Notes under the pieces: model-generated | What the model was told of the DNA's origin: nothing | The model's input: only the letters and a program-made list of their open reading frames with translations | Databases searched by the model: none | Origin: Saccharomonospora cyanea NA-134 | GTDB taxonomy: Bacteria > Actinomycetota > Actinomycetes > Mycobacteriales > Pseudonocardiaceae | DNA: 64,000 nt | Assembly: GCF_000244975.1 (NCBI RefSeq) | Contig: NZ_CM001440.1 | Span: 795,538 to 859,537 of the forward strand | Direction: 5' to 3' | Shown here: piece by piece, positions 25,243 through 33,248 of the stretch | Layout of the letters: each line of letters opens with the position of its first letter | Numbering within the stretch: position 1 is the first letter of the stretch | Translations under genes and position numbers: made by a program

Positions 25243-26124
25243 TCAGGCCAGCGCGGCACGGGCGGCGGTCAGCGCCTGACGTGCGTAACCGCCCCCGAAC
25301 AGCACGGTGTGTACCAGCAGCGGGAAGAGCTGGTGCAGGGGTACCCGCTGCTCGTGGCCGGGAGTGAGGGGGCACCCGAGGTCCTGGGCCGCCTCGCGGT
25401 ACGCGCCCAGTACGTGGTCGAGCAGGGGCGTTCCGAACAGGCGGAGCATGGCCAGGTCGGTCTCCCGGTGCCCGCCGTGCGCGGCCGGGTCGATCAGCCA
25501 CACCCGCCCGTCGGAGGCCCAGTGGACGTTGCCGCTCCAGGCGTCGCCGTGCAGCCGCGAGGGCGGCTCGGGCGTGCCGGCCAGTTCGGGAAGACGGGTG
25601 CACACCGTGTCGAACACCGCCGCCTCGGAGGTCGAGAACAGTCCTCGGTCCACTGCCTGGCGCACGTACGGCTCCACCCGGCACCGGGTGTAGAAGGAGG
25701 GCCAGTCGTCGTGTGGCTCGTTGCGCATGCGGGCGAGCCCGATCCAGGCCTCGGCGGGACCGTCGGGCGGTGCGGACCCGAAAGCGGGCGCCGACCGCGC
25801 GTGCAGGGTGGCGAGGGCGCGTCCGAACGCCTCGGCGGCGCCCACGTGGGGCTTGCCCTCGGGAACGTGGTCGATGACCAGCCAGTCGTCGTCCACGCCG
25901 TGCACCGTGGGGATCGGCACGTCGCCGGACTCGCCGAGCCACCGCAGCCCCGCGGCCTCCGCCACCGTGGCATCGGGCCCGGACCCGCGCTTGACGACGA
26001 CGTCACGGCCGTCCGCGAGGCTCACGACGGCACTGTCGCCCGAGAGCGGCCGGTCGCCGGTGGCCCGCACGCCGGTGTGCCGTTCGGCTGCCTGCCGGGG
26101 GCCGTTCACCGCTCGCGTACCCAC
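25243..26124 (-). CDS. Fructosamine kinase family protein
   Basis: A 293-residue kinase-like protein. The ATP-binding Lys lies in VVVKRGSG; the catalytic loop is SRLHGDAWSGNVHW, and the Mg-binding segment is WLIDPAAHGGHRETDLAML. All three are typical of fructosamine-3-kinase/ketosamine-3-kinase proteins, which phosphorylate sugar adducts on proteins and start deglycation. The N-terminus overlaps the ptpA stop by 19 bases if GTG 26124 is the start; GTG 26109 would cut this to four. Neighbouring a small phosphatase gene is a recurring arrangement for this family. Confidence 0.88.
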   Translation of the reverse strand: MGTRAVNGPRQAAERHTGVRATGDRPLSGDSAVVSLADGRDVVVKRGSGPDATVAEAAGLRWLGESGDVPIPTVHGVDDDWLVIDHVPEGKPHVGAAEAFGRALATLHARSAPAFGSAPPDGPAEAWIGLARMRNEPHDDWPSFYTRCRVEPYVRQAVDRGLFSTSEAAVFDTVCTRLPELAGTPEPPSRLHGDAWSGNVHWASDGRVWLIDPAAHGGHRETDLAMLRLFGTPLLDHVLGAYREAAQDLGCPLTPGHEQRVPLHQLFPLLVHTVLFGGGYARQALTAARAALA

Positions 26125-26609
26125 TCGACGAGCCCGTCCACGGCTCGTTCGATCATGCCCAGCACCTCAGCGAACCCCTCGTCGCCTCCGTAGTACGGAT
26201 CGGGGACCTCGGCGTCGACGGGCGCGGTGGGATCGAAGCTGCGCAGCAGCCGCACCCGGTCGAGGTCGTCGACCAGGACGCGCAGCTCGCGCAGGTGGCT
26301 CTTGTCCGCGGCCAGCAGCAGATCGGCGTCCAGGTGCTCGGGGCCGACCTGGCACGCGACGTGGTCGACGGGGTAGCCCCGGGCCCGCAGGATCGCCCTG
26401 GCACGGGGGTCGGCCGGTTCGCCGACATGCCAGCCGCCCGTTCCCGCGCTACGGACGGTCACGGCGTCGGACAGGCCGTGCTCGGCAAGGCGGTGCCGGA
26501 ACACGATCTCGGCCATCGGCGAGCGACAGATGTTGCCGGAGCAGACGAACACGATGCTGGTCGGCGAGCTCGCTCCCGCGTCGGGGGAGCCGGTGCTGTG
26601 GTCGGCCAT
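26106..26609 (-). CDS. ptpA: Low-molecular-weight protein tyrosine phosphatase
   Basis: A 167-residue phosphatase. The P-loop VCSGNICRSP carries nucleophile C23 and R29 (C-x5-R-S), and the general-acid loop is DPYYGG. It removes phosphate from tyrosine residues, and the M. tuberculosis homolog (Rv2234) is secreted, but nothing here shows secretion. The ATG at 26609 starts an 18-residue low-complexity leader before the conserved core. It is divergent from the conservon gene cvnA, which shares the 159-base upstream region. Confidence 0.93.
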   Translation of the reverse strand: MADHSTGSPDAGASSPTSIVFVCSGNICRSPMAEIVFRHRLAEHGLSDAVTVRSAGTGGWHVGEPADPRARAILRARGYPVDHVACQVGPEHLDADLLLAADKSHLRELRVLVDDLDRVRLLRSFDPTAPVDAEVPDPYYGGDEGFAEVLGMIERAVDGLVEWVRER

Positions 26610-26768
26610 GTGCCCAGTGTCCCTCGCGGCTCCGGACGTCCCGTTCGGTGGGTCGAAATGGTATCGAAAGGTCACGTTGGGGGAATATCGGAGCCGGACG
26701 GAGTGCGTCCGGTGGCAGATGGTGAACGGCTCGACTAAGCTGCCGGTCTCGTCGGCATTCGGGAAATT

Positions 26769-28160
26769 GTGTCCTCCCGTCGTCGACTTCTTGTCAATGC
26801 ACGCCAAGCACACCTAGAACACTTGGGGGCTCCCATTTCCCCGTCGCATGCGCTCCGCGCCCTCACTCCGGACTCACCGAACGGCCGGGCTCTGCTCGCG
26901 CTGGCCGCATCGGTCTTCGTGACCGGTGGCCTCTGGGTGTGGGCGTCCCTTGAAACCGTTGCGTCACAACGACTTCCGATCTTCCTCGTGGGCGGTGTGG
27001 CGCTGGCGTTGCTGTGTGCGGCAACGTTCGTGGCGGCAGTGCACTGCGCGCAACTACAGGACGTGCACCGCCATACCGAATCGATGGAAACCGAGCTCAC
27101 CCTACTGGTTGACGAAATCCTTCCCCTGCTCGCGCGCCGATTACGCGAAGGGGTGTCCATTGACACCGTAAAGGCTGAAATTCCGAATCACTCGAACGAA
27201 ATAGCAGGCCGCATTGTGCGGTTGTTCACGAAAGAACTCGACGCCAGTGAACGGCAGCGCGAGGCGGCCATGGCCGCGTGCGCCAACGCGGCGGGTCGAG
27301 TGCAGGCCATGGCCACCAGCATGCTGGCCGACCTCCGCGAGATGGAGTACCGGCACAACGAGGACGTGCTGGGAGACCTGCTCAAGCTCGACCACTGCAC
27401 GTCCCAGGCGGGCAGGCTCGCCGACAGCATCGCGGTGCTGACCGGTGCCCGCACGGGCAGGCGCTGGACCAAGCCGATCGTCATGGAGAGCGTCCTGCGC
27501 GGGGCGATGGGCAGGATCAGCGCCTATCAGCGGGTCCGGTTGCACTCGACGTGCACGGCGGCCGTCGTCGGCTACGCGGCCGAGGACGTCATGCACCTGC
27601 TCGCCGAGTTGATGGACAACGCGGCGAAGTTCTCCAAGCCGTCGGAGGACGTGCACGTGCACGTCGAGCAACTGACGTCCGGGGTCGTGGTGATCGTGGA
27701 GGACGCCGGACTCGGCATGAAACCGCACGCGCTCGAACGCGCCGAGCAGGCCGTGTCGGCCACGGAACCCCTCGACCTCGTCGCCCTCTCCGGAACCCGG
27801 CTCGGGCTGGCGGTCGTCGGTCGCCTGGCGCGGAAGCACCAACTGCGGGTCCGGTTCCGGCGATCTCCCCGGGGCGGTGTGAGCGTCGTGGTGCGGATCC
27901 CGGCGACCCTGATCACCACACCGTGCCCCGAGGACGTGCCCACGCTGCGCAACCGCCGCCCGGTGGACGACCGGGAGGTGCAGCCGGCCTCGCGGGCCAC
28001 CCGGCTGCCCAAGCGCCGCCGAGGTCAGACGCTCACGGTGTCCCCGCCACCGAGGACACGCCACCGTACGGAGACCAAGCCGCGCGCCGACGCGGGCGCC
28101 CGGTTCAGCGCGTTCCGCGCCGCGGTACGGCCGAACACGCCACCGACCACAGCCGACTGA
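26769..28160 (+). CDS. cvnA: CvnA-like sensor protein with histidine-kinase ATPase domain
   Basis: A 463-residue membrane protein and first gene of a four-gene conservon. Two membrane helices (ALLALAASVFVTGGLWVWA, FLVGGVALALLCAATFVAAV) are followed by a coiled region and a C-terminal GHKL ATPase domain: HLLAELMDNAAKFS is the N box and VVIVEDAGLGM the G1 box. In place of a normal phospho-acceptor helix it has LGDLLKLDHCTSQAGRLADS. In Streptomyces, conservon proteins form a membrane complex resembling eukaryotic G-protein-coupled receptors. A basic, proline-rich tail of about 75 residues ends the protein. Start GTG 26769. Bases 27060-27240 are less GC-rich than neighbours. Confidence 0.88.
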   Translation: MSSRRRLLVNARQAHLEHLGAPISPSHALRALTPDSPNGRALLALAASVFVTGGLWVWASLETVASQRLPIFLVGGVALALLCAATFVAAVHCAQLQDVHRHTESMETELTLLVDEILPLLARRLREGVSIDTVKAEIPNHSNEIAGRIVRLFTKELDASERQREAAMAACANAAGRVQAMATSMLADLREMEYRHNEDVLGDLLKLDHCTSQAGRLADSIAVLTGARTGRRWTKPIVMESVLRGAMGRISAYQRVRLHSTCTAAVVGYAAEDVMHLLAELMDNAAKFSKPSEDVHVHVEQLTSGVVVIVEDAGLGMKPHALERAEQAVSATEPLDLVALSGTRLGLAVVGRLARKHQLRVRFRRSPRGGVSVVVRIPATLITTPCPEDVPTLRNRRPVDDREVQPASRATRLPKRRRGQTLTVSPPPRTRHRTETKPRADAGARFSAFRAAVRPNTPPTTAD

Positions 28161-28172
28161 GGGATATGGACC

Positions 28173-28592
28173 ATGAGCACCACCGATCAGAGCCTCGAAT
28201 GGTTCTTGCAGAGCCTGCTGGAGCAGACACCGGGAGCCCGCCATGCCCTGGTGCTCTCACGCGACGGGTTGAAGCTGTGTCACACGCGGAACCTCGGTGT
28301 CGACCAGGCCGACCAGTTGGCCGCGATCGCCGCCGGGGTGCAGGCGCTGGCGCAGAGTGCGTCCGCCGAGTTCGGTGACGGGTCGGGAGGAGTACGGCAG
28401 TCGATGACCGAGTTCCACGGGGGCCTGTTGTTCGTGGTGGAGGCGGGCGAGGGGGCGCACCTGGCGATGGTGGCGAGAGAGAACGCCGACGTCGGGCTCG
28501 TGGGACACAAGATGAACGAGCTCGTGGAGCAGATCGGCGCGTTCCTCACCGCCCCGCCCAGGTACCGCCGTCGCACTTCTCAGCCGGCATGA
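28173..28592 (+). CDS. cvnB: CvnB: roadblock/LC7 domain protein
   Basis: A 139-residue roadblock/LC7 protein, second conservon gene. LEWFLQSLLEQTPGARHALVL and SRDGLKL, followed by DQADQLAAIAAGVQALAQSA, are typical. These proteins regulate the small GTPase partner, analogous to bacterial MglB. ATG at 28173 is preceded by GAGGGATATGGA. The stop overlaps cvnC by ATGA. Confidence 0.93.
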   Translation: MSTTDQSLEWFLQSLLEQTPGARHALVLSRDGLKLCHTRNLGVDQADQLAAIAAGVQALAQSASAEFGDGSGGVRQSMTEFHGGLLFVVEAGEGAHLAMVARENADVGLVGHKMNELVEQIGAFLTAPPRYRRRTSQPA

Positions 28593-28960
28593 CCGCCGAC
28601 GCCGAGGACACCGACGCCGCCCCCGACCGGCCCGACCGCCTCTACACGATCACCTGTGGCCGGAGCAGGGCCGGCGAGGTCGAGCTCGACCTCGTCACGC
28701 TCATCGTGAGCGAGTGCGAGCCCGAGCCCGGTATGCAGTCCGAGCACGCGCGCATCCTGCTGTTGTGCGCCAGCCCCACGGCGGTGGTCGAGGTGGCCGC
28801 CGAGCTGGGGCTACCGGTCAGTGTCGTGAAGATCCTGCTCACCGACCTGCTGGACACGGGCGCGGTGGCGGCGCGTCACCCCACCGCTCCCCGTGCCGTC
28901 GACGAACTTCCCGACCCCGCATTCCTGGAGAAGGTCCTTGTCGGACTCCGCAATCTCTGA
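28589..28960 (+). CDS. cvnC: CvnC: DUF742 protein
   Basis: A 123-residue DUF742 protein, third conservon gene. RLYTITCGRS near the N-terminus and the winged-helix-like ILLLCASPTAVVEVAAEL, with VVKILLTDLLDTGAV, match the family. Its biochemical role is not established. It overlaps cvnB by 4 bases and cvnD by 23 bases. Confidence 0.92.
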   Translation: MTADAEDTDAAPDRPDRLYTITCGRSRAGEVELDLVTLIVSECEPEPGMQSEHARILLLCASPTAVVEVAAELGLPVSVVKILLTDLLDTGAVAARHPTAPRAVDELPDPAFLEKVLVGLRNL

Positions 28961-29570
28961 ACGTGAGGTGGCCCCCACCCGGCCCGAAGGCCGAACACCC
29001 CTGCGCAGCACAGCGACGGACGGCGTGAAGATCGTCATCGTCGGGGGCTTCGGGGCGGGCAAGACCACGCTGGTGCGCTCGGTCAGCGAGATCAGGCCCC
29101 TGTCCACGGAGGAGACGATGACCGAGGCGGGCCGAGGTATCGACAGCACCGCCGGGCTGGCCGGGAAACTGCGCACCACGGTGGCGTTCGACTTCGGCAG
29201 GGTCTCGCTCACCGACGAGGTGGTCCTGTACCTGTTCGGTGCGCCGGGACAGCGAAGGTTCTGGTATCTGTGGGACCGCCTGTTCACCGGCACCCTGGGC
29301 GCTGTCGTGCTCGTGGACACGCGCCGTATCGAGGACTCCTGGTACGCCATCGACCGCCTGGAGCAGTACGGCATGCCGTTCGTCGTGGCTCGCAACAACT
29401 TCCCGGGGTCGCTGCACGACCTCGGTGAGCTGCGCGAGGCGCTGTCCATCAGCGACGCGGTACCGGTCGTGGAGTGCGACGCGCGCAGGCGGGACTCGGC
29501 CAAGCACGTGCTGATCACGCTGGTCCACCACCTGTACACCATGTCGAGGGCGCGCGGCGTGCGGTGCTGA
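28938..29570 (+). CDS. cvnD: CvnD: small GTPase-like ATP/GTP-binding protein
   Basis: A 210-residue small G protein, fourth conservon gene. The P-loop is VGGFGAGKTTLV; the switch II region is LFGAPGQRRFW; ARNNFPG stands where Ras-like proteins carry NKxD. The TTG at 28938 is chosen for its GGAGAAGG Shine-Dalgarno sequence four bases upstream and a typical SDSAISE beginning; GTG 28893 has no ribosome site. It acts with CvnA-C in a membrane-linked signalling complex. Confidence 0.9.
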   Translation: MSDSAISEREVAPTRPEGRTPLRSTATDGVKIVIVGGFGAGKTTLVRSVSEIRPLSTEETMTEAGRGIDSTAGLAGKLRTTVAFDFGRVSLTDEVVLYLFGAPGQRRFWYLWDRLFTGTLGAVVLVDTRRIEDSWYAIDRLEQYGMPFVVARNNFPGSLHDLGELREALSISDAVPVVECDARRRDSAKHVLITLVHHLYTMSRARGVRC

Positions 29571-29592
29571 GCGCGTTTGGGAGGATCACGGC

Positions 29593-30402
29593 ATGGCTTC
29601 GACAGTGTCCGACGTGATCGCCGCTCTCGACGCGGCCTACCCCCGGGAACTCGCCGAGTCGTGGGATGCCGTGGGACTGGTGTGCGGTGATCCGGCCGAA
29701 CCGGTGGAACGCGTCCTGGTGTGCGTGGACCCGGTGACGGCGACCGTGGAGGAGGCCGTCGAGTGGGGTGCCCAGTTGGTCGTGGCGCACCACCCGCTGC
29801 TGCTGCGCGGCGTGCACGGCGTGGGCACCGACACGGCCAAAGGTCGGCTCGTGCACCGGATGGTGCGGTCGCACGTGGCGCTGTTCTGTGCTCACACCAA
29901 CGCCGACTCGGCGGTTCCGGGGGTGTCGGACGCGCTCGCCGAACGCATCGGCGTGCGGGTGTCGCGACCGCTCGCTCCCCATGGGGACGATTCCGGCTCC
30001 ACGGGTATCGGACGTGTCGGCGAGCTGCCGGAGGCGGTGCCGTTCGCGGAGTTCGTGCGCCGTGTCGGTGAGGCACTGCCGGCGACTCGGCCCGGGGTGC
30101 TGGGGGCCGGGGATCCGGAACGGCTCGTGCGGACCGTCGCGGTGTCCGGAGGTGCGGGGGACAGTTATCTCGCCGCGGCCACGGCGGCCGGGGTGGACGC
30201 CTACGTCACGGCCGATCTGCGACACCACCCTGCGGGCGAGCACCTCGAACAGGGCGGTCCCGCTCTCGTCGGGCTGACCCACTGGGCCAGCGAGTGGCCG
30301 TGGTGCGAGCAGGCCGCCGAGGTGATCCGGCGGGTCGGTGACGTCGAGGTCCGGGTCTCGACGCTGTGCACGGATCCGTGGACGCTGCGCGCCGGAAACT
30401 AG
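29593..30402 (+). CDS. Nif3-like dinuclear metal-centre hexameric protein
   Basis: A 269-residue member of the NIF3/YbgI/DUF34 family. Metal ligands are visible in LVVAHHPLLLRGVHG, ALFCAHTNADSA and GLTHWASEW. The length fits the short form without the inserted CutA-like domain. The biochemical function is debated; GTP cyclohydrolase-like activity has been proposed for some members. M. tuberculosis Rv2230c is the recalled counterpart, next to the zinc-ribbon and RNase H genes. Here those partners are about 9 kb away, beyond a catabolic insert. The stop codon lies inside a palindrome likely bound by the downstream MarR regulator. Confidence 0.92.
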   Translation: MASTVSDVIAALDAAYPRELAESWDAVGLVCGDPAEPVERVLVCVDPVTATVEEAVEWGAQLVVAHHPLLLRGVHGVGTDTAKGRLVHRMVRSHVALFCAHTNADSAVPGVSDALAERIGVRVSRPLAPHGDDSGSTGIGRVGELPEAVPFAEFVRRVGEALPATRPGVLGAGDPERLVRTVAVSGGAGDSYLAAATAAGVDAYVTADLRHHPAGEHLEQGGPALVGLTHWASEWPWCEQAAEVIRRVGDVEVRVSTLCTDPWTLRAGN

Positions 30403-30421
30403 TCAAGCCGTGTACTAGTTT
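30396..30421. promoter_or_regulatory. Palindrome upstream of marR, candidate MarR operator 1
   Basis: AAACTAGT and ACTAGTTT are perfect 8-base arms with a 10-base spacer, overlapping the Nif3 stop and lying about 50 bases before the marR start. The core from 30401 to 30421 matches the site before hmgA (31076-31096) at 15 of 21 positions. Autoregulation of the MarR gene is inferred. Confidence 0.6.
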
Positions 30422-30469
30422 TGGGTCTCGGTGGTTTCCCGGGGCTCCCGGCTCTCTACAGTGTGGGAC

Positions 30470-31030
30470 ATGACCGATGACCGGGGCCGGGAGGCGGGCG
30501 GGCCGCCGCCCGAGGGTGAGCTCGACTTCTGGTCGTTCGTCGAACTCGCCAACGAGCGGCTCGCCACCGAGTACGGCTTCCGGCACCAGTTGGCCACCGA
30601 GGTGCTGCTGACGCTCAACCGCGCCTCCAACATCGTCACCTACGACCTGGAGGCGGCGGTGCACCGCCCGCACGGCCTGTCGTGGTCGGCGTTCCGGCTG
30701 CTGTTCGTCACGTGGCTGGCGGGGCCGTTGGAGCCGAAGCGAGCCGCCGTGTTGACGGGGATGAGCAGGGCGGCCGTGTCGAACCTGGTGAAGACGCTGG
30801 TGGCGGACGGTCTGCTCGATCGCAGTCCCGACGCGCGCGACGGCCGCTCGGTTCGGCTGTCGCTCACCGAACAGGGGCACGCGGAGATGGTGAAGGTCTT
30901 CCGCGTGCACAACGAACGTGAGTACGAGTGGGCCAGCGTGCTGACCGAGACGGAACAGCGCATCCTGGTCATGCTGCTCAACAAGCTGATCACCAATCGC
31001 CACCAGTTCGACGTCCGGGGCCGCAACTGA
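30470..31030 (+). CDS. MarR family regulator, probable regulator of homogentisate catabolism
   Basis: A 186-residue MarR protein. The winged helix includes LSWSAFRLLFVTWLAGPLEPK, then RAAVLTGMSRAAVSNLVKTL and the wing RDGRSVRLSLTEQG. It sits immediately upstream of hmgA in the same direction, and similar imperfect palindromes precede both genes. The likely role is to repress ring-cleavage genes until an aromatic acid such as homogentisate is present. The ATG at 30470 gives MTDDRGR; an in-frame GTG at 30431 would overlap the operator, so it was not used. Confidence 0.85.
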   Translation: MTDDRGREAGGPPPEGELDFWSFVELANERLATEYGFRHQLATEVLLTLNRASNIVTYDLEAAVHRPHGLSWSAFRLLFVTWLAGPLEPKRAAVLTGMSRAAVSNLVKTLVADGLLDRSPDARDGRSVRLSLTEQGHAEMVKVFRVHNEREYEWASVLTETEQRILVMLLNKLITNRHQFDVRGRN

Positions 31031-31075
31031 CCCTCCACGGGTAGTGTGTGGTGTGCGTCACGCTGGCTTCGAGTT

Positions 31076-31096
31076 AGTTAAGACATTTACTATTTG
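31076..31096. promoter_or_regulatory. Candidate MarR operator 2, upstream of hmgA
   Basis: The imperfect palindrome AGTTAAGACATTTACT (31076-31091) shares 15 of 21 positions with the site before marR; half-sites resemble AGTNAA. It lies 60 bases before hmgA in an unusually AT-rich spot. The match between the two sites is seen; the link to the MarR protein is inferred. Confidence 0.6.
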
Positions 31097-31155
31097 GCGA
31101 AGCGGGTCAGCGGAAAACGGTGTGGCCCGCGCGTCGACTTCCAAGGAGGCAAGCC

Positions 31156-32352
31156 ATGGCGTACTACCGCCGGGTGGGCGATGTCCCGCCGAAGCGGCAT
31201 ACCCAGCACCGTACGGAGAGCGGCGGTCTCTACTACGAGGAGCTGATGGGGGAGGAAGGCTTCTCGTCCGACTCCTCGCTGCTCTACCACCGCCACCTGC
31301 CGTCTGCCATCGTCGACTCCCGCGTGTGGGAGCTGCCCGACCAGACCACCACGCCCAACCATCCGTTGCGGCCACGGCACCTCAGGCTCCACGACCTCTT
31401 CGCTGACGCGGAGTGGAAGAACACCGACGTCGTCACCGGCCGCAGGCTGGTGCTGGGCAACGCCGACGTGCGCCTGTCCTATGTGGTGGCCGGTGCCGAC
31501 TCGCCGCTCTACCGCAACGCCACGGGCGACGAGGTGGTCTACGTCGAGTCGGGCGAGGCGGTGGTGGAGACCGTCTTCGGCGCGCTGCACGCCAAGCAGG
31601 GTGACTACGTGGTGCTGCCGATGGCCACGACGCACCGCTGGCTTCCCCAGGGCGACGAGCCGCTCCGGGCCTACGCCATCGAGTCCAACAGTCACATCAC
31701 CCCGCCGAAGCGGTACCTGTCGCGCTACGGGCAGTTCCTGGAGCACGCCCCGTACTGCGAGCGCGACCTGCACGGGCCGTCGGAACCGCTGCAGGCCGAG
31801 GGCACCGACGTCGAGGTGCTGGTGAAGCACCGGACCTCGCGCGGCCTCGTGGGAACGGTCCTGGTGTACCCGAACCACCCGTTCGACGTGGTCGGGTGGG
31901 ACGGCTGCCTCTACCCGTACACCTTCAGCATCCACGACTTCGAGCCCATCACCGGCCGGGTGCACCAGCCGCCGCCCGTGCACCAGGTGTTCGAGGGCCA
32001 CAACTTCGTGGTGTGCAACTTCGTGCCGCGCAAGGTGGACTACCACCCCCAGTCCATTCCCGTGCCGTACTACCACTCCAACGTGGACTCCGACGAGGTC
32101 ATGTTCTACTGCGGTGGCGACTACGAGGCGCGCAAGGGCTCGGGCATCGGCCAGGGCTCGATCTCGGTGCACCCCGGTGGATACGCGCACGGGCCGCAGC
32201 CGGGCGCGTACGAGCGCAGCATCGGCGTGGAGTTCTTCGACGAACTCGCCGTCATGGTCGACACCTTCCGCCCGCTGGAGTTGGGTGAGGGCGGCCTGGC
32301 GTGCGAGGACCCGAACTACGCCTGGACGTGGGCGGGACGGGGGCCGAAGTGA
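31156..32352 (+). CDS. hmgA: Homogentisate 1,2-dioxygenase
   Basis: A 398-residue ring-cleaving dioxygenase of tyrosine/phenylalanine catabolism that converts homogentisate to maleylacetoacetate. The cupin-type core carries the expected Fe-binding region near PPPVHQVFEGHNFVVCNFVP, PVPYYHSNVDSDEVMFYCGG and SISVHPGGYAHGPQPGAYE. ATG 31156 has a strong AAGGAGG ribosome site. The stop overlaps the next gene (GTGA), and fahA follows, forming a coupled operon. The enzyme making homogentisate (HppD) is not in the window. Confidence 0.95.
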   Translation: MAYYRRVGDVPPKRHTQHRTESGGLYYEELMGEEGFSSDSSLLYHRHLPSAIVDSRVWELPDQTTTPNHPLRPRHLRLHDLFADAEWKNTDVVTGRRLVLGNADVRLSYVVAGADSPLYRNATGDEVVYVESGEAVVETVFGALHAKQGDYVVLPMATTHRWLPQGDEPLRAYAIESNSHITPPKRYLSRYGQFLEHAPYCERDLHGPSEPLQAEGTDVEVLVKHRTSRGLVGTVLVYPNHPFDVVGWDGCLYPYTFSIHDFEPITGRVHQPPPVHQVFEGHNFVVCNFVPRKVDYHPQSIPVPYYHSNVDSDEVMFYCGGDYEARKGSGIGQGSISVHPGGYAHGPQPGAYERSIGVEFFDELAVMVDTFRPLELGEGGLACEDPNYAWTWAGRGPK

Positions 32353-33248
32353 CGGCGGCCGTGTCGGCGGCGGGGACGGAACGCTCACCGATCCCGCGCT
32401 TCGCGCGGCTGCTGTGCGACGACGCTGCGATGTTCCCCCCGGGGCTCGCCCCGCTGCCCGAGGCCGTTCCGGCCCACGTGCGGCACACGTCGGCGCCCTA
32501 CGGCGAACTGGTGGGCCCCCTGGTGGTGGCCGCGTCGGTGCTGGACGAGCTCACTCCGCTGCTGCCTGTCGGCGGCGACCCGGTGGAACTCGTGGTGACG
32601 CTGCCCGAAGGGCCCGCCCGCGTGCGTGACGTCCTCGCCGGTGTCGCCGACCTGCCGGTGAGGTTGCGGGCACTGGAGGTCGCGGTCCCGGAGAGCATGG
32701 CGGCCACCGAGTTGCTGACCTCGCTGGACGGCGCGGCCGTCGGGGAGTCCGTCGAGGTGTTCGTGGAGGTCCCGAGGGACGCCCGTCGGGCGGGACTGAT
32801 CACGGCGCTGGCGGCCACGCGTTACCTCGCGAAGTTCCGCACCGGCGGGGTCAGGGCCGAGCTGTACCCGGACGTCACCGAGCTGGCAGAGGCGGTGAGT
32901 GCCGTGGTGGCGGCCGGGGTGCCGTTCAAGGCGACGGCGGGTCTGCACCACGCGATCCGCAACACCGACCCGGACACCGGTTTCGAGCAGCACGGGTTCC
33001 TCAACCTGCTGCTGGCCACGCACGTGGCGGCGCAGGGCGCGGACGCGGGAGAGCTGGCCGGTGTGCTGGCCGACACCGACGGCGAGGCCGTCGCCGAGCG
33101 TGTCCGCGCGCTCGACGACGCGGAAGTGGAGGCCGCCCGAACCCGGTTCCGGTCGTTCGGGACGTGCAGCATCACCGACCCCCTCCACGACCTGATCGGC
33201 CTCGGCCTGCTGCCGCCCTCGCTGACCGAGAACGAAAGGACAGTATGA
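32349..33248 (+). CDS. Uncharacterised protein encoded between hmgA and fahA
   Basis: A 299-residue soluble protein with no membrane segment. Repeated strand-like segments (VELVVTLPEG, RLRALEVAVPE, VEVFVEVPRD, YLAKFRTGG, PFKATAGLHHAIRN) suggest an alpha/beta barrel, and KFRTGG plus FKATAGLHH look like a conserved active site with Lys, Thr and two His. I recall similar proteins annotated only as hypothetical in many bacteria. It is translationally coupled on both sides (GTGA with hmgA, ATGA-type with fahA). Maleylacetoacetate isomerase, the step between those enzymes, is missing from the operon, so a role there or in protecting the pathway is possible but unproven. Confidence 0.75.
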   Translation: MTAAVSAAGTERSPIPRFARLLCDDAAMFPPGLAPLPEAVPAHVRHTSAPYGELVGPLVVAASVLDELTPLLPVGGDPVELVVTLPEGPARVRDVLAGVADLPVRLRALEVAVPESMAATELLTSLDGAAVGESVEVFVEVPRDARRAGLITALAATRYLAKFRTGGVRAELYPDVTELAEAVSAVVAAGVPFKATAGLHHAIRNTDPDTGFEQHGFLNLLLATHVAAQGADAGELAGVLADTDGEAVAERVRALDDAEVEAARTRFRSFGTCSITDPLHDLIGLGLLPPSLTENERTV

